A stretch of DNA of 64,000 bases. Origin: Veillonella caviae (GTDB lineage Bacteria > Bacillota > Negativicutes > Veillonellales > Veillonellaceae). Positions 17,803 through 27,564 of this stretch are shown piece by piece. The position numbers and the translations under genes were made by a program. Numbering within the stretch: the stretch's first letter is position 1; every line of letters starts with the position of its first letter. The stretch spans positions 55,736 through 119,735 of the forward strand of contig NZ_RQUY01000004.1 in assembly GCF_003992125.1 (NCBI RefSeq). Reading direction: 5' to 3'. The notes below the pieces were generated by a model that saw only the letters and a list, made by a program, of their open reading frames with translations, was not told where the DNA came from and did not search any database.

Positions 17803-19416
17803 TTATTCAGCATCTGCCTTTTCGATGGTTTCTGCCAATTGGTCAATTAAATTAAATATAGTATTTCTCTTTTGTTTCAATGCTAATGGATTCGCCACAA
17901 GACGTGTCGATATAGGTCTGAGCCAATCAAAGATTTTCAAATTATTTTCTCGTAATGTAGTGCCCGTTTCCGTAATATCTACAATGGCATCGGCTAAGCC
18001 TACGAGAGGCGCTAGCTCCACAGAACCTTCGATTTTAATAATCTCTACATCTTGGGCTCCAAAATATTGTTTCGTAATGGTTGGGTATTTCGTTCCAATT
18101 CGTTGGCGCCGACCTTCTTTAGGGTTGTACCCTGCTAAAGAAGCCAAAATAAATTGGCATTTCCCTGTTTGCAAATCGAGCATTTCATAACTAGTGTTGT
18201 CTTGTTCATCTAGCACATCACTGCCTACAATGCCAAGGTCTACAACACCATTATTAAGATACGTCGTTACGTCTGGCCCTTTAGCGAGGATAACTTCTAA
18301 CTGATTTCCCAAAGGGATAATCAACTTGCGCGCTTTATTGCGTAGTGGCTCGCAATCAATACCACAAGCTTCGAGAAGAGGAATAAAATCCTTTTCCACA
18401 CGCCCTTTGGTAAGGGCGATGCGTAATACATCTACACCCTGTGGGGTGCTTTCACCATTCATAGTCACATCGGTGAGAACGTCCATGTTGAAAGCCATGC
18501 CCACTGCTGGCATAGGTACACCATCGAAATTGGATAGCAGATTGTCGTAACGACCACCACTGACAATGTAGGATGACACGCCGTCCACATAACCACGGAA
18601 CGTGAGTCCTGTGTAATAAGACTGCGGCGGTTCACTAGAAATATCGATACGTACCGTTTGACCTGTAGCCTCAATCTGAGCAGCCACATCGAGGAGATTA
18701 TCTAACACACGCTGTGCTGGAGCCGGCAAGATAACGGATTGTAGAGCATCTTGAATATCCTGCACCGTACCGAAAAGACGAGGCCATACCAAAAGGAAAG
18801 GATAGAGCGCACTATTCTTGTAATCACCGATGAGCTCATTATACCGAGGTAAAAACTTCGTGAACAATGCGTCTAGCAATGTGTCTCGTTCTACTTCGGT
18901 AAGGCCCAATGTATCGGTAATAGCACGGGAGAAACGAGCATCGCCAATTTCCAATTGCAAGCGACCGTTGAGTTGCGTATCGTTCACTTCCTTAATGGTA
19001 GCAATACACTCCATCTCCGCTTCTAGCCCTTCATAACCAATCATCTCGATACCACCTTGTGTAACTTGGTTAATATCGCCGCGATGCTGCTTATTTTTCA
19101 TAAGCACATCACCAAGATAATAGAATTTACGAGGCAACTCAATATTCGTAGTGGACAAGAACCGACCTATAGGCATTGTCAAATCAGGGCGTATGACCAC
19201 AGATGTATCAGAACCATCGAGGAACTCATACATATGTTGACTGCGTCCTAATGCATAACCATTGAACACATCTTTATATTCTACTAGAGGTGTAGAAATT
19301 TTTGTATATTGTCGCTCTCGACAAAGACCGAGCCAATATTGACTAATATCATCCTTGCGCTCCGCCACAGACCCTATATCATCGCGGAACCCTGTAGGCA
19401 ATTGCTTTTGTATCAT
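17803..19416 (-). CDS. hisZG: ATP phosphoribosyltransferase: natural HisZ-HisG fusion
   Basis: 537 aa in one frame. Residues about 1-320 are HisZ, the HisRS-like regulatory subunit: LPTGFRDDIGSVAERKDDI, motif-2 like YYLGDVLM, and VSGGRYDNLLSNFDG. Residues about 335-537 are a short-form HisG catalytic subunit: LRIALTKGRVEKDFIPLLE, VDLGIVGSDVLDE and the PRPP-binding loop ADAIVDITETGTTLRENNL. Short HisG enzymes normally need HisZ as a separate partner in a hetero-octamer; here both are one polypeptide. The enzyme starts histidine synthesis from ATP and PRPP and is the feedback point. ATG 19416 follows GGAAAGGGTG; the frame opens slightly earlier at 19434. First gene of the his operon. Confidence 0.93.
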   Translation of the reverse strand: MIQKQLPTGFRDDIGSVAERKDDISQYWLGLCRERQYTKISTPLVEYKDVFNGYALGRSQHMYEFLDGSDTSVVIRPDLTMPIGRFLSTTNIELPRKFYYLGDVLMKNKQHRGDINQVTQGGIEMIGYEGLEAEMECIATIKEVNDTQLNGRLQLEIGDARFSRAITDTLGLTEVERDTLLDALFTKFLPRYNELIGDYKNSALYPFLLVWPRLFGTVQDIQDALQSVILPAPAQRVLDNLLDVAAQIEATGQTVRIDISSEPPQSYYTGLTFRGYVDGVSSYIVSGGRYDNLLSNFDGVPMPAVGMAFNMDVLTDVTMNGESTPQGVDVLRIALTKGRVEKDFIPLLEACGIDCEPLRNKARKLIIPLGNQLEVILAKGPDVTTYLNNGVVDLGIVGSDVLDEQDNTSYEMLDLQTGKCQFILASLAGYNPKEGRRQRIGTKYPTITKQYFGAQDVEIIKIEGSVELAPLVGLADAIVDITETGTTLRENNLKIFDWLRPISTRLVANPLALKQKRNTIFNLIDQLAETIEKADAE

Positions 19417-19596
19417 GGTGAACACCCTTTCCATTATCTATTGATGGTTTACTCAATTTAATATCTATAGCCATTGTAATGACTAGAGTAACTACACACT
19501 GTAGAGCACACAACTCATTACATCTGCTTATTATATTATTTGTACAATATCTACACTTTTCTATTTTATCGCTTTAGTGTATTAAAGTATAAAAAT

Positions 19597-19625
19597 ATAA
19601 TAATACGCTTCTATAGAATTGTCAA
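19597..19625 (-). promoter_or_regulatory. his operon promoter embedded in the wzi terminator
   Basis: Minus-strand TTGACA (19620-19625), 17-nt spacer, TATTAT (19597-19602), about 180 nt upstream of hisZG. The -35 falls in the loop, and the spacer in one arm, of the terminator hairpin at 19601-19638. The leader holds another hairpin (GTAATGA with TCATTAC, about 19470-19520). No T-box was recognised. Confidence 0.65.
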
Positions 19626-19638
19626 TAGAAGCGTATTA
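19601..19638 (-). terminator. Terminator hairpin after wzi
   Basis: A perfect 14-bp stem (TAATACGCTTCTAT, arms 19601-19614 and 19625-19638) with a 10-nt loop lies 30 nt past the wzi stop; in minus sense T-rich sequence (TATTATATTTTT) follows. It ends the capsule operon. Confidence 0.75.
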
Positions 19639-19667
19639 GCAATAATTACATAAAAATTAATATTTGT

Positions 19668-21197
19668 TTATCTAAAAGACTTCGTCATGCTTACACTCAC
19701 CAAATAATCATGATTGCGGTTTCCATTATCCTTCAATTGCGCCCAGCCTAGACGACCATTTAAGCGAATATCATCCTTAATTTTATGACTACTATCAAGC
19801 CAGAAAGCAAGTGTGCTTGGATTATGAGACTGTAAACGGTTCATATCTATGTACTCCACATTAAATCCAATGCTATTTGCGTGCTTGTCATAATGCCCAA
19901 TCCTAGCATAAAAACGTTTGGAATCAGTTCCCATCGCATCGCCAATGATATCGCCCTTGTGCGTATAACCATCAGAGTATACCCAGTGATTATACCACGC
20001 TGGATTAGTGCGACCTATTTCAAAACGAGCGTCCCAATTCCCTTCGGTATCAAGCTTAGGAACATAAACACCTGCATTCCATGCTAATTCAGATAAAGAT
20101 GGTATCCCCATAGAACCCGTAGATTGATCTTCACCATAAATACTGCCATACACTTGAAGAGATGGTAATTTCCAGCTAATATCATAGCCTGCTAGACTAT
20201 TCCATTTATCTGCAGCACGAGTTTCAGCATTTTTACCTGTAAAGAATCGGCCCCAATCACTCCAGCCCATATGTCGACCTTCGCCACCTGTAATAGCCAG
20301 TAAACTAACTCCCAAGTTCAAACGCTTAGTCGGCATAATTTCCATACGAGCCCCCACGAGTTCTGGGCCTTTAACATCATTGCGTCCGTCAGATAATTTA
20401 CTATAAAAGACCGTAGGTTTAATCGCCCCCAACCAATGAAGCTTCCCACCAATATTGATGTTCTCTAAAGAGGATAGCTTAATGCCTACTTGAGCTTTAG
20501 CATTATTGGTAATCCCTAGCGCACCACGTGTACTAGGTCCCCACCACATATCATCCTTACCAATCTGAACTTCCATAGACCCAACATAGGTTTTAGCATA
20601 CCCTTGTGCCAATGATGCTTCATGTGTATCTCCACCCAAGTCAAATCGAGGTGTCACTGCTATAGCCATGTGATTCCCCAACGTTCCTTCGATAGCTAAA
20701 GAAGCAGATCCATTGAGGCCATTATCATAATGATAGCCGGCACGATTAGTAGACCACGGTTGATACGTAGATGCCGTTGCCTTAGGTCCCCGATTTTGAT
20801 TAATAGATCGACCATCGGTTGCTGCCAATTCCAACTGGCCTTCTGTCACCTTAATATCATAAGCATTGCGTCCTGTTTCCAATGCTTCTAACTCTGTAGC
20901 AAACTCCTTATGGAGCTCTCCCAACATGGAAAGGACATAATCTGGATTAGAAGATTTTCCTTGTGCTACTTGCTCCATTTGAACTAACCATTTTGCCACT
21001 TGTAGACGACTATACGATTTCGTTGTAGGACGAGCTTCTGGCAAATACCCTACTGCATCCAATTTATCTACATAATCGTAAACATAAGATCCTAATGGCA
21101 CATTAGGAGACACTTGGTGTTGCGCATTAACATCTCCTGTCATACATCCAGTCAGGGCCATAGCTGCCAAAAAAGAGATAATTTTATAAGATTTCAT
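19668..21197 (-). CDS. wzi: Wzi-like outer-membrane capsule assembly lipoprotein/beta-barrel
   Basis: 509 aa. The N-terminus has a lipoprotein-type signal with lipobox LTGC (residues 15-18). A helical segment around 45-125 is followed by a long beta-rich part typical of the capsule assembly Wzi family (PF14052-like): VQIGKDDMWWGPSTRGALG is the characteristic motif, and the protein ends in Arg after alternating strands (LVSVSMTKSFR). In E. coli, Wzi is an outer-membrane lectin-like barrel that holds K30 capsule on the surface. Last gene of the polysaccharide operon, ten nt after wzx. Whether it is really lipidated is uncertain, since Wzi of E. coli is not. Confidence 0.85.
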   Translation of the reverse strand: MKSYKIISFLAAMALTGCMTGDVNAQHQVSPNVPLGSYVYDYVDKLDAVGYLPEARPTTKSYSRLQVAKWLVQMEQVAQGKSSNPDYVLSMLGELHKEFATELEALETGRNAYDIKVTEGQLELAATDGRSINQNRGPKATASTYQPWSTNRAGYHYDNGLNGSASLAIEGTLGNHMAIAVTPRFDLGGDTHEASLAQGYAKTYVGSMEVQIGKDDMWWGPSTRGALGITNNAKAQVGIKLSSLENINIGGKLHWLGAIKPTVFYSKLSDGRNDVKGPELVGARMEIMPTKRLNLGVSLLAITGGEGRHMGWSDWGRFFTGKNAETRAADKWNSLAGYDISWKLPSLQVYGSIYGEDQSTGSMGIPSLSELAWNAGVYVPKLDTEGNWDARFEIGRTNPAWYNHWVYSDGYTHKGDIIGDAMGTDSKRFYARIGHYDKHANSIGFNVEYIDMNRLQSHNPSTLAFWLDSSHKIKDDIRLNGRLGWAQLKDNGNRNHDYLVSVSMTKSFR

Positions 21198-21206
21198 AAA
21201 TAACTC

Positions 21207-22691
21207 CTACTTTCTGAAAAATTTTTTCTCATACTCATTAAAACTGAATAAATAATATAAGCCAAACAAAATGATAGTAAATAACATAATTCCTACTATT
21301 AACCATTGCCAGCTAACAAGAGAGACAAACTCTACAACAATACAACCTATACCAGTTAATATAAGCGTAGAAATAATTATGCTGGACACAGATTGCCAAA
21401 AACGCTTAATATCCAAATGTAGCTGATATGCATAATACCAGTTCATACAAATTGCATTAACAATAAATAAAGCTATACCTGATGCTAAAGCCGCTCCAAT
21501 CCCTCGTCCATAATATGCCATGGGAATAGCTACACCTATATTAATTAGTGCTAATAATCCATACACACGAGCCCTAAATCCATACACATTTTTAGCTTGC
21601 ATAATTGATAAGCCTATGTTTTGGATTAAATCAATCGTAAATGGAATTAAAATGATAATAGTAATAATATAGGCATCTAAAAAGGAGTCGCCAGCCCAAA
21701 GCCTAATAAATTGACGACCAAAAACAATAAAAGCCCCTAACACTAATCCTAACAAATAGGTCTGTAATCGACCAATCTTAATCATCAAATCTGACAAATC
21801 TTTATTAGATGCTCGATTAGTAACCATTTCTGTTACATGTGGCAAAAAAACACCACTAATAGCTAAGGATAGTGCCATGTAATTCATATAAATAAGAGAT
21901 GCAATAGAGTAAACTGCCACTTCCGCAGTCCCCCACATAGCACCTAGAATGATTTGATTGGTTTTCCAAAAAATTTGATCTGCAATAGCTACACAAAAAA
22001 CAGCAAATGCCAATACCTTAGCCTGATTAAAAATATCCTTATCAAAATAATGGAACACAATTTTAACCTTTAACCGACTATAGGCATACCAAATTTTTAT
22101 CATAACCATAATCAAGTTCATTACAGTTAAAACAGCTACCATAGCTAATGCTGTAGGCCACTGTTGCATGACAGCAATAACTGCAAGAGGTTGTACAATG
22201 AGTTGAATCGTACTCAAGCCACGCAAAAAAATGAACCGTTCATTAGAATTAATAACTGATTGATATAAAAGTCCAAATAAAGTAACCCCTACATTAACCA
22301 TTAATAAGAGGAAAATATGTTTTGCCTGTACAAGTTCGGCAGCAGTCAAACCATTGGCAAAAATAACATCTAAAAAATTATATATAGTCGCACCAACTAA
22401 GAGCATAAGGCAAATAATCCCAGCATATATGCGTTGCATAAGAGCTAATAAATTCTCCATTTTAATGGTATCTTTTAATGCCTTATATTTAGAATAAAAC
22501 CTTACCGTTGTCGTACTCAAGCCAAAATCCATAACGGCTAAATAAGCAACAACAGAGCCCATAAGTTGATACAAACCATATTCATGTTTTCCCATATAAT
22601 GAAGCAGGAGCGGCACATATACAAAGCCTAATACGGCTTGTATAAAAATATTAAGATACGATAGCAAAGCCCCTATTCGACGATTTGACAT
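21207..22691 (-). CDS. wzx: Polysaccharide flippase, Wzx/MATE-like
   Basis: About 494 aa with some 14 hydrophobic segments and the start SYLNIFIQAVLGFVYVPLLL typical of RfbX/PF01943 and PF13440 flippases. It should move undecaprenyl-PP-linked repeat units across the inner membrane before Wzy polymerisation. Motif LYQLMGSVVAYLAVMDFGLS (about 43-62) is the usual conserved block. Start taken at 22691 after GAGAGAG; the frame opens at 22706. Lies between a GT2 enzyme and wzi. Confidence 0.9.
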   Translation of the reverse strand: MSNRRIGALLSYLNIFIQAVLGFVYVPLLLHYMGKHEYGLYQLMGSVVAYLAVMDFGLSTTTVRFYSKYKALKDTIKMENLLALMQRIYAGIICLMLLVGATIYNFLDVIFANGLTAAELVQAKHIFLLLMVNVGVTLFGLLYQSVINSNERFIFLRGLSTIQLIVQPLAVIAVMQQWPTALAMVAVLTVMNLIMVMIKIWYAYSRLKVKIVFHYFDKDIFNQAKVLAFAVFCVAIADQIFWKTNQIILGAMWGTAEVAVYSIASLIYMNYMALSLAISGVFLPHVTEMVTNRASNKDLSDLMIKIGRLQTYLLGLVLGAFIVFGRQFIRLWAGDSFLDAYIITIIILIPFTIDLIQNIGLSIMQAKNVYGFRARVYGLLALINIGVAIPMAYYGRGIGAALASGIALFIVNAICMNWYYAYQLHLDIKRFWQSVSSIIISTLILTGIGCIVVEFVSLVSWQWLIVGIMLFTIILFGLYYLFSFNEYEKKFFRK

Positions 22692-22820
22692 AATTAACTC
22701 TCTCAAAACTACTCATATTCTACTGACCTACTAAACAATCAACACTATTTCGAGCAAAATTTCAAAATATCACGATCAATTTTTATCTGTCCATTTTAGT
22801 ATAATACCACTTCAATGTGA

Positions 22821-23828
22821 TTAATTTTTAAATTTTATCATAGCATAATAAATATATGCCAATTTATATTTTATTAAAAATAACTTGATTTGGTTTTTAA
22901 GTCCCACCACTTTCGGGTATTCATCAGTCCCGCTCCAAACAGGATAAAATTCGATTGCAGTTTTAAAGAGAGTCAAGAAGTCTTTACTTCGATTAAATTC
23001 TTTAGCGGCTACACCTAACACTCGCATTAATTCCATAAGTGCTCGTTGAGGGATTTGATTTTTTAAATACCCCTTCGTATCGATTTCTTTAAACAGATTA
23101 AATAGTCTTGTATCATTACCTAATAGATCTGGTTTATACGTCTGTGTAGCCTGTCCTTCTCGCACCCTATATCCATATAGAGGATTATCCAATACATACA
23201 TACTACTTATATCATAAAGTAACTGTAATCCCCCAGCCATATCTTCTGCATACCATAAAGATTGAGCTCTTAAAAGCAGTGTTTCAACAAACTCCTTCTT
23301 ATACAGTTTCCCCCAAATTTCAAATGGATATCCTGCAATTCCAGTAGTTATATCAAAAATAGCATTTGTTTCCAATAAGGAATCAATATCTTTACGACCA
23401 TAATATCCTCTATTAGGGCGCTTATAATGAGCTTTAATATCATTGCCACATATTCTGAAAGCTTGACAGACTACCAAGTCCACCTCATGGGAATTCATTG
23501 CATCCCACATTACGCGTATTGCATCAGGTGCTAAACAGTCATCACTATCTACAAATGTATAGTACTCTCCAGTAGAATGTTCTAATGCTGTTAGACGAGC
23601 ACTAGCAACGCCTTGGTTGCTCGTATGGATAACCTTAATTCGCCTATCTAAATCTGCAAACTTATCACAAATAGCACTAGAGTCATCAGTACTGCCATCA
23701 TCAATAAGTATAACTTCAACATTATGATAAGTCTGCGCAAGAACCGAGCAAAGACAGTCTTCTAAGAAATCACATGTATTATATACGGGAATAATAATAG
23801 AAATTAATGGATTCTGTAAACAATTCAA
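22821..23828 (-). CDS. Family 2 glycosyltransferase (TTG start)
   Basis: About 335 aa GT-A enzyme of the capsule operon. The N-terminus PLISIIIPVYNTCDFLEDCL, nucleotide motif VEVILIDDGSTDDS and DXD-type motif YTFVDSDDCL (about 90) define GT2. AGGAGGA is eight nt before a TTG at 23828, so that codon is chosen over the earlier TTG at 23858, which has no ribosome site. The acceptor and sugar donor cannot be read from sequence. A long AT-rich gap (22692-22820) without features separates it from wzx. Confidence 0.88.
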   Translation of the reverse strand: MNCLQNPLISIIIPVYNTCDFLEDCLCSVLAQTYHNVEVILIDDGSTDDSSAICDKFADLDRRIKVIHTSNQGVASARLTALEHSTGEYYTFVDSDDCLAPDAIRVMWDAMNSHEVDLVVCQAFRICGNDIKAHYKRPNRGYYGRKDIDSLLETNAIFDITTGIAGYPFEIWGKLYKKEFVETLLLRAQSLWYAEDMAGGLQLLYDISSMYVLDNPLYGYRVREGQATQTYKPDLLGNDTRLFNLFKEIDTKGYLKNQIPQRALMELMRVLGVAAKEFNRSKDFLTLFKTAIEFYPVWSGTDEYPKVVGLKNQIKLFLIKYKLAYIYYAMIKFKN

Positions 23829-23860
23829 AAAAATATCCTCCTCATACTCCCAAAACAAGA

Positions 23861-25246
23861 TTACATTAATTTAATATCTATAACCTCGCCAGTGATATTA
23901 GCATTCAAAGCCTTTAATGACTCTTTAGCTACGATTTCCGATTTTAATAAAGACTCTTCTGGTTCAATACCAAAGTTTTGAACCCGCATCGGAGTTTTAG
24001 TTCGTTGTGGATTAATACAGTTCACACGAATACCTTCTGGTTCCCATTCTTCTGCTAGAGCTTGTACAAAATTAACCACAGCCGCTTTAGTAGAAGAATA
24101 TAAAGCATAGTTAGATCTACCTCTCGTATAAGAACTAGATGTAAAATGTAGCAAGCACCCTTTACTTTCTTGTAAATATGGGTAGGCAGCTATACTAATA
24201 TTCACCATTCCTCGATAGTTAATCCCAATGATAGTATCAATCGTTGCGTCATCTAAATGCATAAGAGGCTCTTTATTTAAAATAGCTGCAGAATCTACAA
24301 TGTAATCGATACGTTTATGTTTAGCATAAATATCTTGTAAAAATTTATCAACAGCTGCTCTATCTCGAATATCCACATTATGATTACGTCTAGAGCAAGC
24401 ATATGCATGAGCACCCGCTTGATTAGCGAAGTTTACCATATCGGCACCAATACCAGAAGTACCACCAAAAACTACCATAACCTTATCTTTTAAAACAGAA
24501 CCATTAAAAGATTCTGTTAATTGTGTCGTTTTTAATTGGAATAACTTATCGAATAAATATATATCTTCTGGATAAGTTAACTTAGCATTCCGCTCTTCAC
24601 CAGCCACAACATAAATAGGTGTTTCTGGGAGATACTTCAAAACGATACCACAATCATCCGTAACAGCAAAATGCTTATCTTGCATCGCTTTCTCATAAGC
24701 AATTGCAATCGTTTCATACTTAAAACCTTGTGGTGTTTGACCTCGATTCAGTTTAGCTCGTTTAGGAATATCTTCAATTGTATGTTGTTCTTGATTGACT
24801 GTAATAATCGTATCTACAGCGGGAACAGCTACATCTACAGCATCATATGTATTCAATGCGTCAATAACATCTGTAATAATTTTAGGACTTACTAAAGGGC
24901 GTACAGAATCATGGAATATTAACTGCAAATTGCCAATTTCTTTTTGCATATCTTCATAGGCACGAATAGCAGATAAACTAGATTCATAACGCTCACTGCC
25001 GCCATTAAGAATCTTTTTAACCTTTGTCCAGTGATTAGTAGCAACCATTTGTTCTGCAATATCTAAATAATTACCATGCATAACAATGGCAATTTCATCT
25101 ATTTTTTCATGTTTCTGAAATACATCTACTGTATGTTCTAAGACGGTTTTCCCCGCTACTTTAAGAAATTGTTTGGGCTTATCTAAGCCAAGACGACTAC
25201 CTATACCACCAGCTAAAATAATTGCTATATTCTTATTTCGTTCCAT
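23861..25246 (-). CDS. Bifunctional CDP-ribitol synthase: cytidylyltransferase plus SDR (Bcs1/Acs1-like)
   Basis: 461 aa fusion. Residues 1-235 are an IspD/TarI-type cytidylyltransferase (IAIILAGGIGSRLGLDKPKQFL, HDSVRPLVS, NRGQTPQGFKY, VTDDCGIVL). Residues about 250-461 are a short-chain dehydrogenase (VMVVFGGTSGIGADMV, catalytic SSSYTRGRSNYALYSSTKAA with Ser, Tyr and Lys). The same order is found in Haemophilus Bcs1/Acs1, which reduces ribulose 5-phosphate to ribitol 5-phosphate and activates it with CTP. It should supply CDP-ribitol to the phosphotransferase at 26367-27557. The SDR could instead act on another ketose phosphate. Confidence 0.88.
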   Translation of the reverse strand: MERNKNIAIILAGGIGSRLGLDKPKQFLKVAGKTVLEHTVDVFQKHEKIDEIAIVMHGNYLDIAEQMVATNHWTKVKKILNGGSERYESSLSAIRAYEDMQKEIGNLQLIFHDSVRPLVSPKIITDVIDALNTYDAVDVAVPAVDTIITVNQEQHTIEDIPKRAKLNRGQTPQGFKYETIAIAYEKAMQDKHFAVTDDCGIVLKYLPETPIYVVAGEERNAKLTYPEDIYLFDKLFQLKTTQLTESFNGSVLKDKVMVVFGGTSGIGADMVNFANQAGAHAYACSRRNHNVDIRDRAAVDKFLQDIYAKHKRIDYIVDSAAILNKEPLMHLDDATIDTIIGINYRGMVNISIAAYPYLQESKGCLLHFTSSSYTRGRSNYALYSSTKAAVVNFVQALAEEWEPEGIRVNCINPQRTKTPMRVQNFGIEPEESLLKSEIVAKESLKALNANITGEVIDIKLM

Positions 25247-25430
25247 ATACTCACCTAGTTAAACCTACTTATTTATACATTATCTACATTTAGAGGATTA
25301 CACACAACTGCCTATAATGGTGTTTTATATCGCACCGCACTTTAAACAGCAAATATGCGAATACTAACCGATTAGATAGGATTTATACTTACTATTCATA
25401 TTTCTAATACACATTAAAGAAATAATAAAT

Positions 25431-26285
25431 TTACTTCCAATATACTTTAAAGTTATGATGACTTACTTGGCTAGCTTTGGGAGGAGGTGTCATATAATCA
25501 CCATAAGTTGAACTCAAGTATTCATCATAACCAATAGGTGCATAGAATTCACTATCTTCAAAAGGAACTAAAACAAATTTATCTATAGATTCTTTTTTCA
25601 AAACCTCAAACTTCCAATTCCATACATAAGTAGTCAACCCTACCATATTAGACTCACTAATGGAGGTTAACTGAGCAATGAAATTCACTAAACGCTGTAT
25701 TTTTTTTGTACTGAAAGGAAAGCATAAAGTAATTAAAATATACTTAATACATGTTCTTATATTATTTTTTAAGTTAATATTAACTTCTTTAGAATCTGAA
25801 AAGTGATTACTTGCTGAATATGAAAAAGATGATGCATTAGCTAATGTACTAAGTAGTTTCTGACAATATAATAATATTTTATGCTTAACAGAATTATTAG
25901 GCACCCCATCTACAGGGAAAATATCAATAAATGCATGATAATTCGCATATTTCTCTTTCAAAACATGGTCATATAAAACGGTATTAAGATCTCCTACTCT
26001 ACCAACAGATAAATGCCAGTCAGGATTATTTTCTAAAGAATCCGCTCTATAACGGCCATTTGTGTTGTCATACAATTCAAAAAAACGTACATAATCTTTT
26101 CTAGGCATAGCTATATCTATATCATCATCCCAAGGAATAAAACCCTTATGTCGAATAGCACCTAATAATGTACCACCACATAAAAAATATTTAATACCAT
26201 TTACATCACAGAATTCAGCTACATGTTTTAAAATATTCAATTGTATCTGTTTCAGTTCTTCAGCTGTTAATTCTTTCATTAACAA
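25431..26285 (-). CDS. LicD-family phosphotransferase
   Basis: About 284 aa. The LicD/fukutin nucleotidyltransferase-like signature is clear at about 36-58 (CGGTLLGAIRHKGFIPWDDD then IDIAMPRKDY), with AFIDIFPVDGVP further on. LicD enzymes transfer phosphocholine or polyol phosphates from CDP carriers to glycans. No licA, licB or licC choline genes are in the window, while a CDP-ribitol enzyme is next door, so polyol-phosphate transfer is more likely here. GGGGGA precedes a TTG (26285) and an ATG (26279); either could be the start. Within the capsule operon. Confidence 0.85.
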   Translation of the reverse strand: MLMKELTAEELKQIQLNILKHVAEFCDVNGIKYFLCGGTLLGAIRHKGFIPWDDDIDIAMPRKDYVRFFELYDNTNGRYRADSLENNPDWHLSVGRVGDLNTVLYDHVLKEKYANYHAFIDIFPVDGVPNNSVKHKILLYCQKLLSTLANASSFSYSASNHFSDSKEVNINLKNNIRTCIKYILITLCFPFSTKKIQRLVNFIAQLTSISESNMVGLTTYVWNWKFEVLKKESIDKFVLVPFEDSEFYAPIGYDEYLSSTYGDYMTPPPKASQVSHHNFKVYWK

Positions 26286-26366
26286 ACTATTCCCCCTTAT
26301 ATATGTCTAATAAAATGTATACATAACCTGCTAGAATTCAACTATTGGAATACAACATACATTCTG

Positions 26367-27557
26367 TTATTTACGCTGTAATAAATCGAATATCATCTTA
26401 CAAGCAACGCCTTTTTCATAGGAACCTAATAATCCTTGATGTTTCTTGACCCTATCCAAATACTGCTGTTTATCAAAGGATACAATATTGTCATATAACG
26501 ATTCATTTGTAAGCGCAAATGAATAGGGCCATTCTTCTAGAGGTATACAATAATTAGTGACTAGTTCATACTCCTCTTTATCTGGGGTATATAAAAAACA
26601 GGGTCTTTTTAGTAAAGCATAATCCCAAACAGAACTAGAATAATCTGTAATCAATACATCTGAAATAAATAGTATTTCTTGCATATCATCATGACTAGAT
26701 ACATCAATAATATAATCTGGCAACCCTTTAATATTATCTAAATAATAATGACCTCTAAATAAAATTTTCCAGTTTCCACCAAATCTTATTTCCAAAGCAG
26801 TTTTTAACGCAGAGAAATCTATATTATAAGTACTACTTCCTTTAAACTCTCTATATGTAGGTGCATATAAGGCATATCTAAATTCACTATCTAAATCTAA
26901 TTTATTTAATATCTCAAACGTTCTGAGCTTTACCTCTTTTTCATCAAAAAACAAATCATTTCTAGGTAATCCAGAATTTATAAATTGACTTATTTCCGCA
27001 TTAAAAGCTAAAGTAGCGTAGCGTGTAAAGGCTTCACAAGATGATAAATAATAAGTAAATTTATGAGTCAAAAAATACCTAATTTTACCAATCCAACTCC
27101 AATCTACAAGAAACCCCCATTTTTTATAAGCACCGCCTCCATGCCAAGTATTAATATAAACCTGATTTCTAGTAGTTGGTAAAACTGTCTCAATCAAATC
27201 GTTTCTAATAATAAACTTAGAAGAAAAAAAGTAATAAATATATCGTAAAGATTTACGAGCAATAACAGTAATACCTTGTCCTTGTAAATATGCGTAGTTT
27301 TCTGGCTGTTCAAAGGCCCATATAATTTGATAGTCTCCCTTTTTTTCTATATATTGACTAATATATTTAGGGCTACATGTATATCCACGACCTTCATAGG
27401 CTGTAAATAATATTCGTTTTTTCTCTATAGGAATAAAAACAGCAACCATGCGTAATAAATATCTGCATATAATTTGTACAACTAAAATTAAAAAATTTAT
27501 AATTGTAAAGACTATTTTATTTTTCCTCAATACATTCTTAATATTATATAGCCTCAT
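26367..27557 (-). CDS. CDP-glycerol/CDP-ribitol phosphotransferase (TagF/TarL-like)
   Basis: 396 aa, PF04464 family. An N-terminal hydrophobic helix (about 17-42) anchors it at the membrane. Family motifs: ILFTAYEGRGYTCSPKYI, NTWHGGGAYKKWG with the catalytic His, and the late SDVLITDYSSSVWDYALLKR with the CDP-binding Ser/Asp. In Gram-positives these enzymes build teichoic acids; in diderms they add polyol phosphate to capsules. With the Bcs1-like enzyme next to it, CDP-ribitol is the probable donor. ATG 27557 follows AAGTAGG. Starts seven nt after the aminotransferase gene's stop. Confidence 0.9.
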   Translation of the reverse strand: MRLYNIKNVLRKNKIVFTIINFLILVVQIICRYLLRMVAVFIPIEKKRILFTAYEGRGYTCSPKYISQYIEKKGDYQIIWAFEQPENYAYLQGQGITVIARKSLRYIYYFFSSKFIIRNDLIETVLPTTRNQVYINTWHGGGAYKKWGFLVDWSWIGKIRYFLTHKFTYYLSSCEAFTRYATLAFNAEISQFINSGLPRNDLFFDEKEVKLRTFEILNKLDLDSEFRYALYAPTYREFKGSSTYNIDFSALKTALEIRFGGNWKILFRGHYYLDNIKGLPDYIIDVSSHDDMQEILFISDVLITDYSSSVWDYALLKRPCFLYTPDKEEYELVTNYCIPLEEWPYSFALTNESLYDNIVSFDKQQYLDRVKKHQGLLGSYEKGVACKMIFDLLQRK

Positions 27558-27564
27558 GATAAAC

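Noticed and set aside
19417..19600. T-box(His) leader or his leader peptide
   Set aside because: No run of His codons in a short ORF and no T-box motif; only a simple hairpin is visible.
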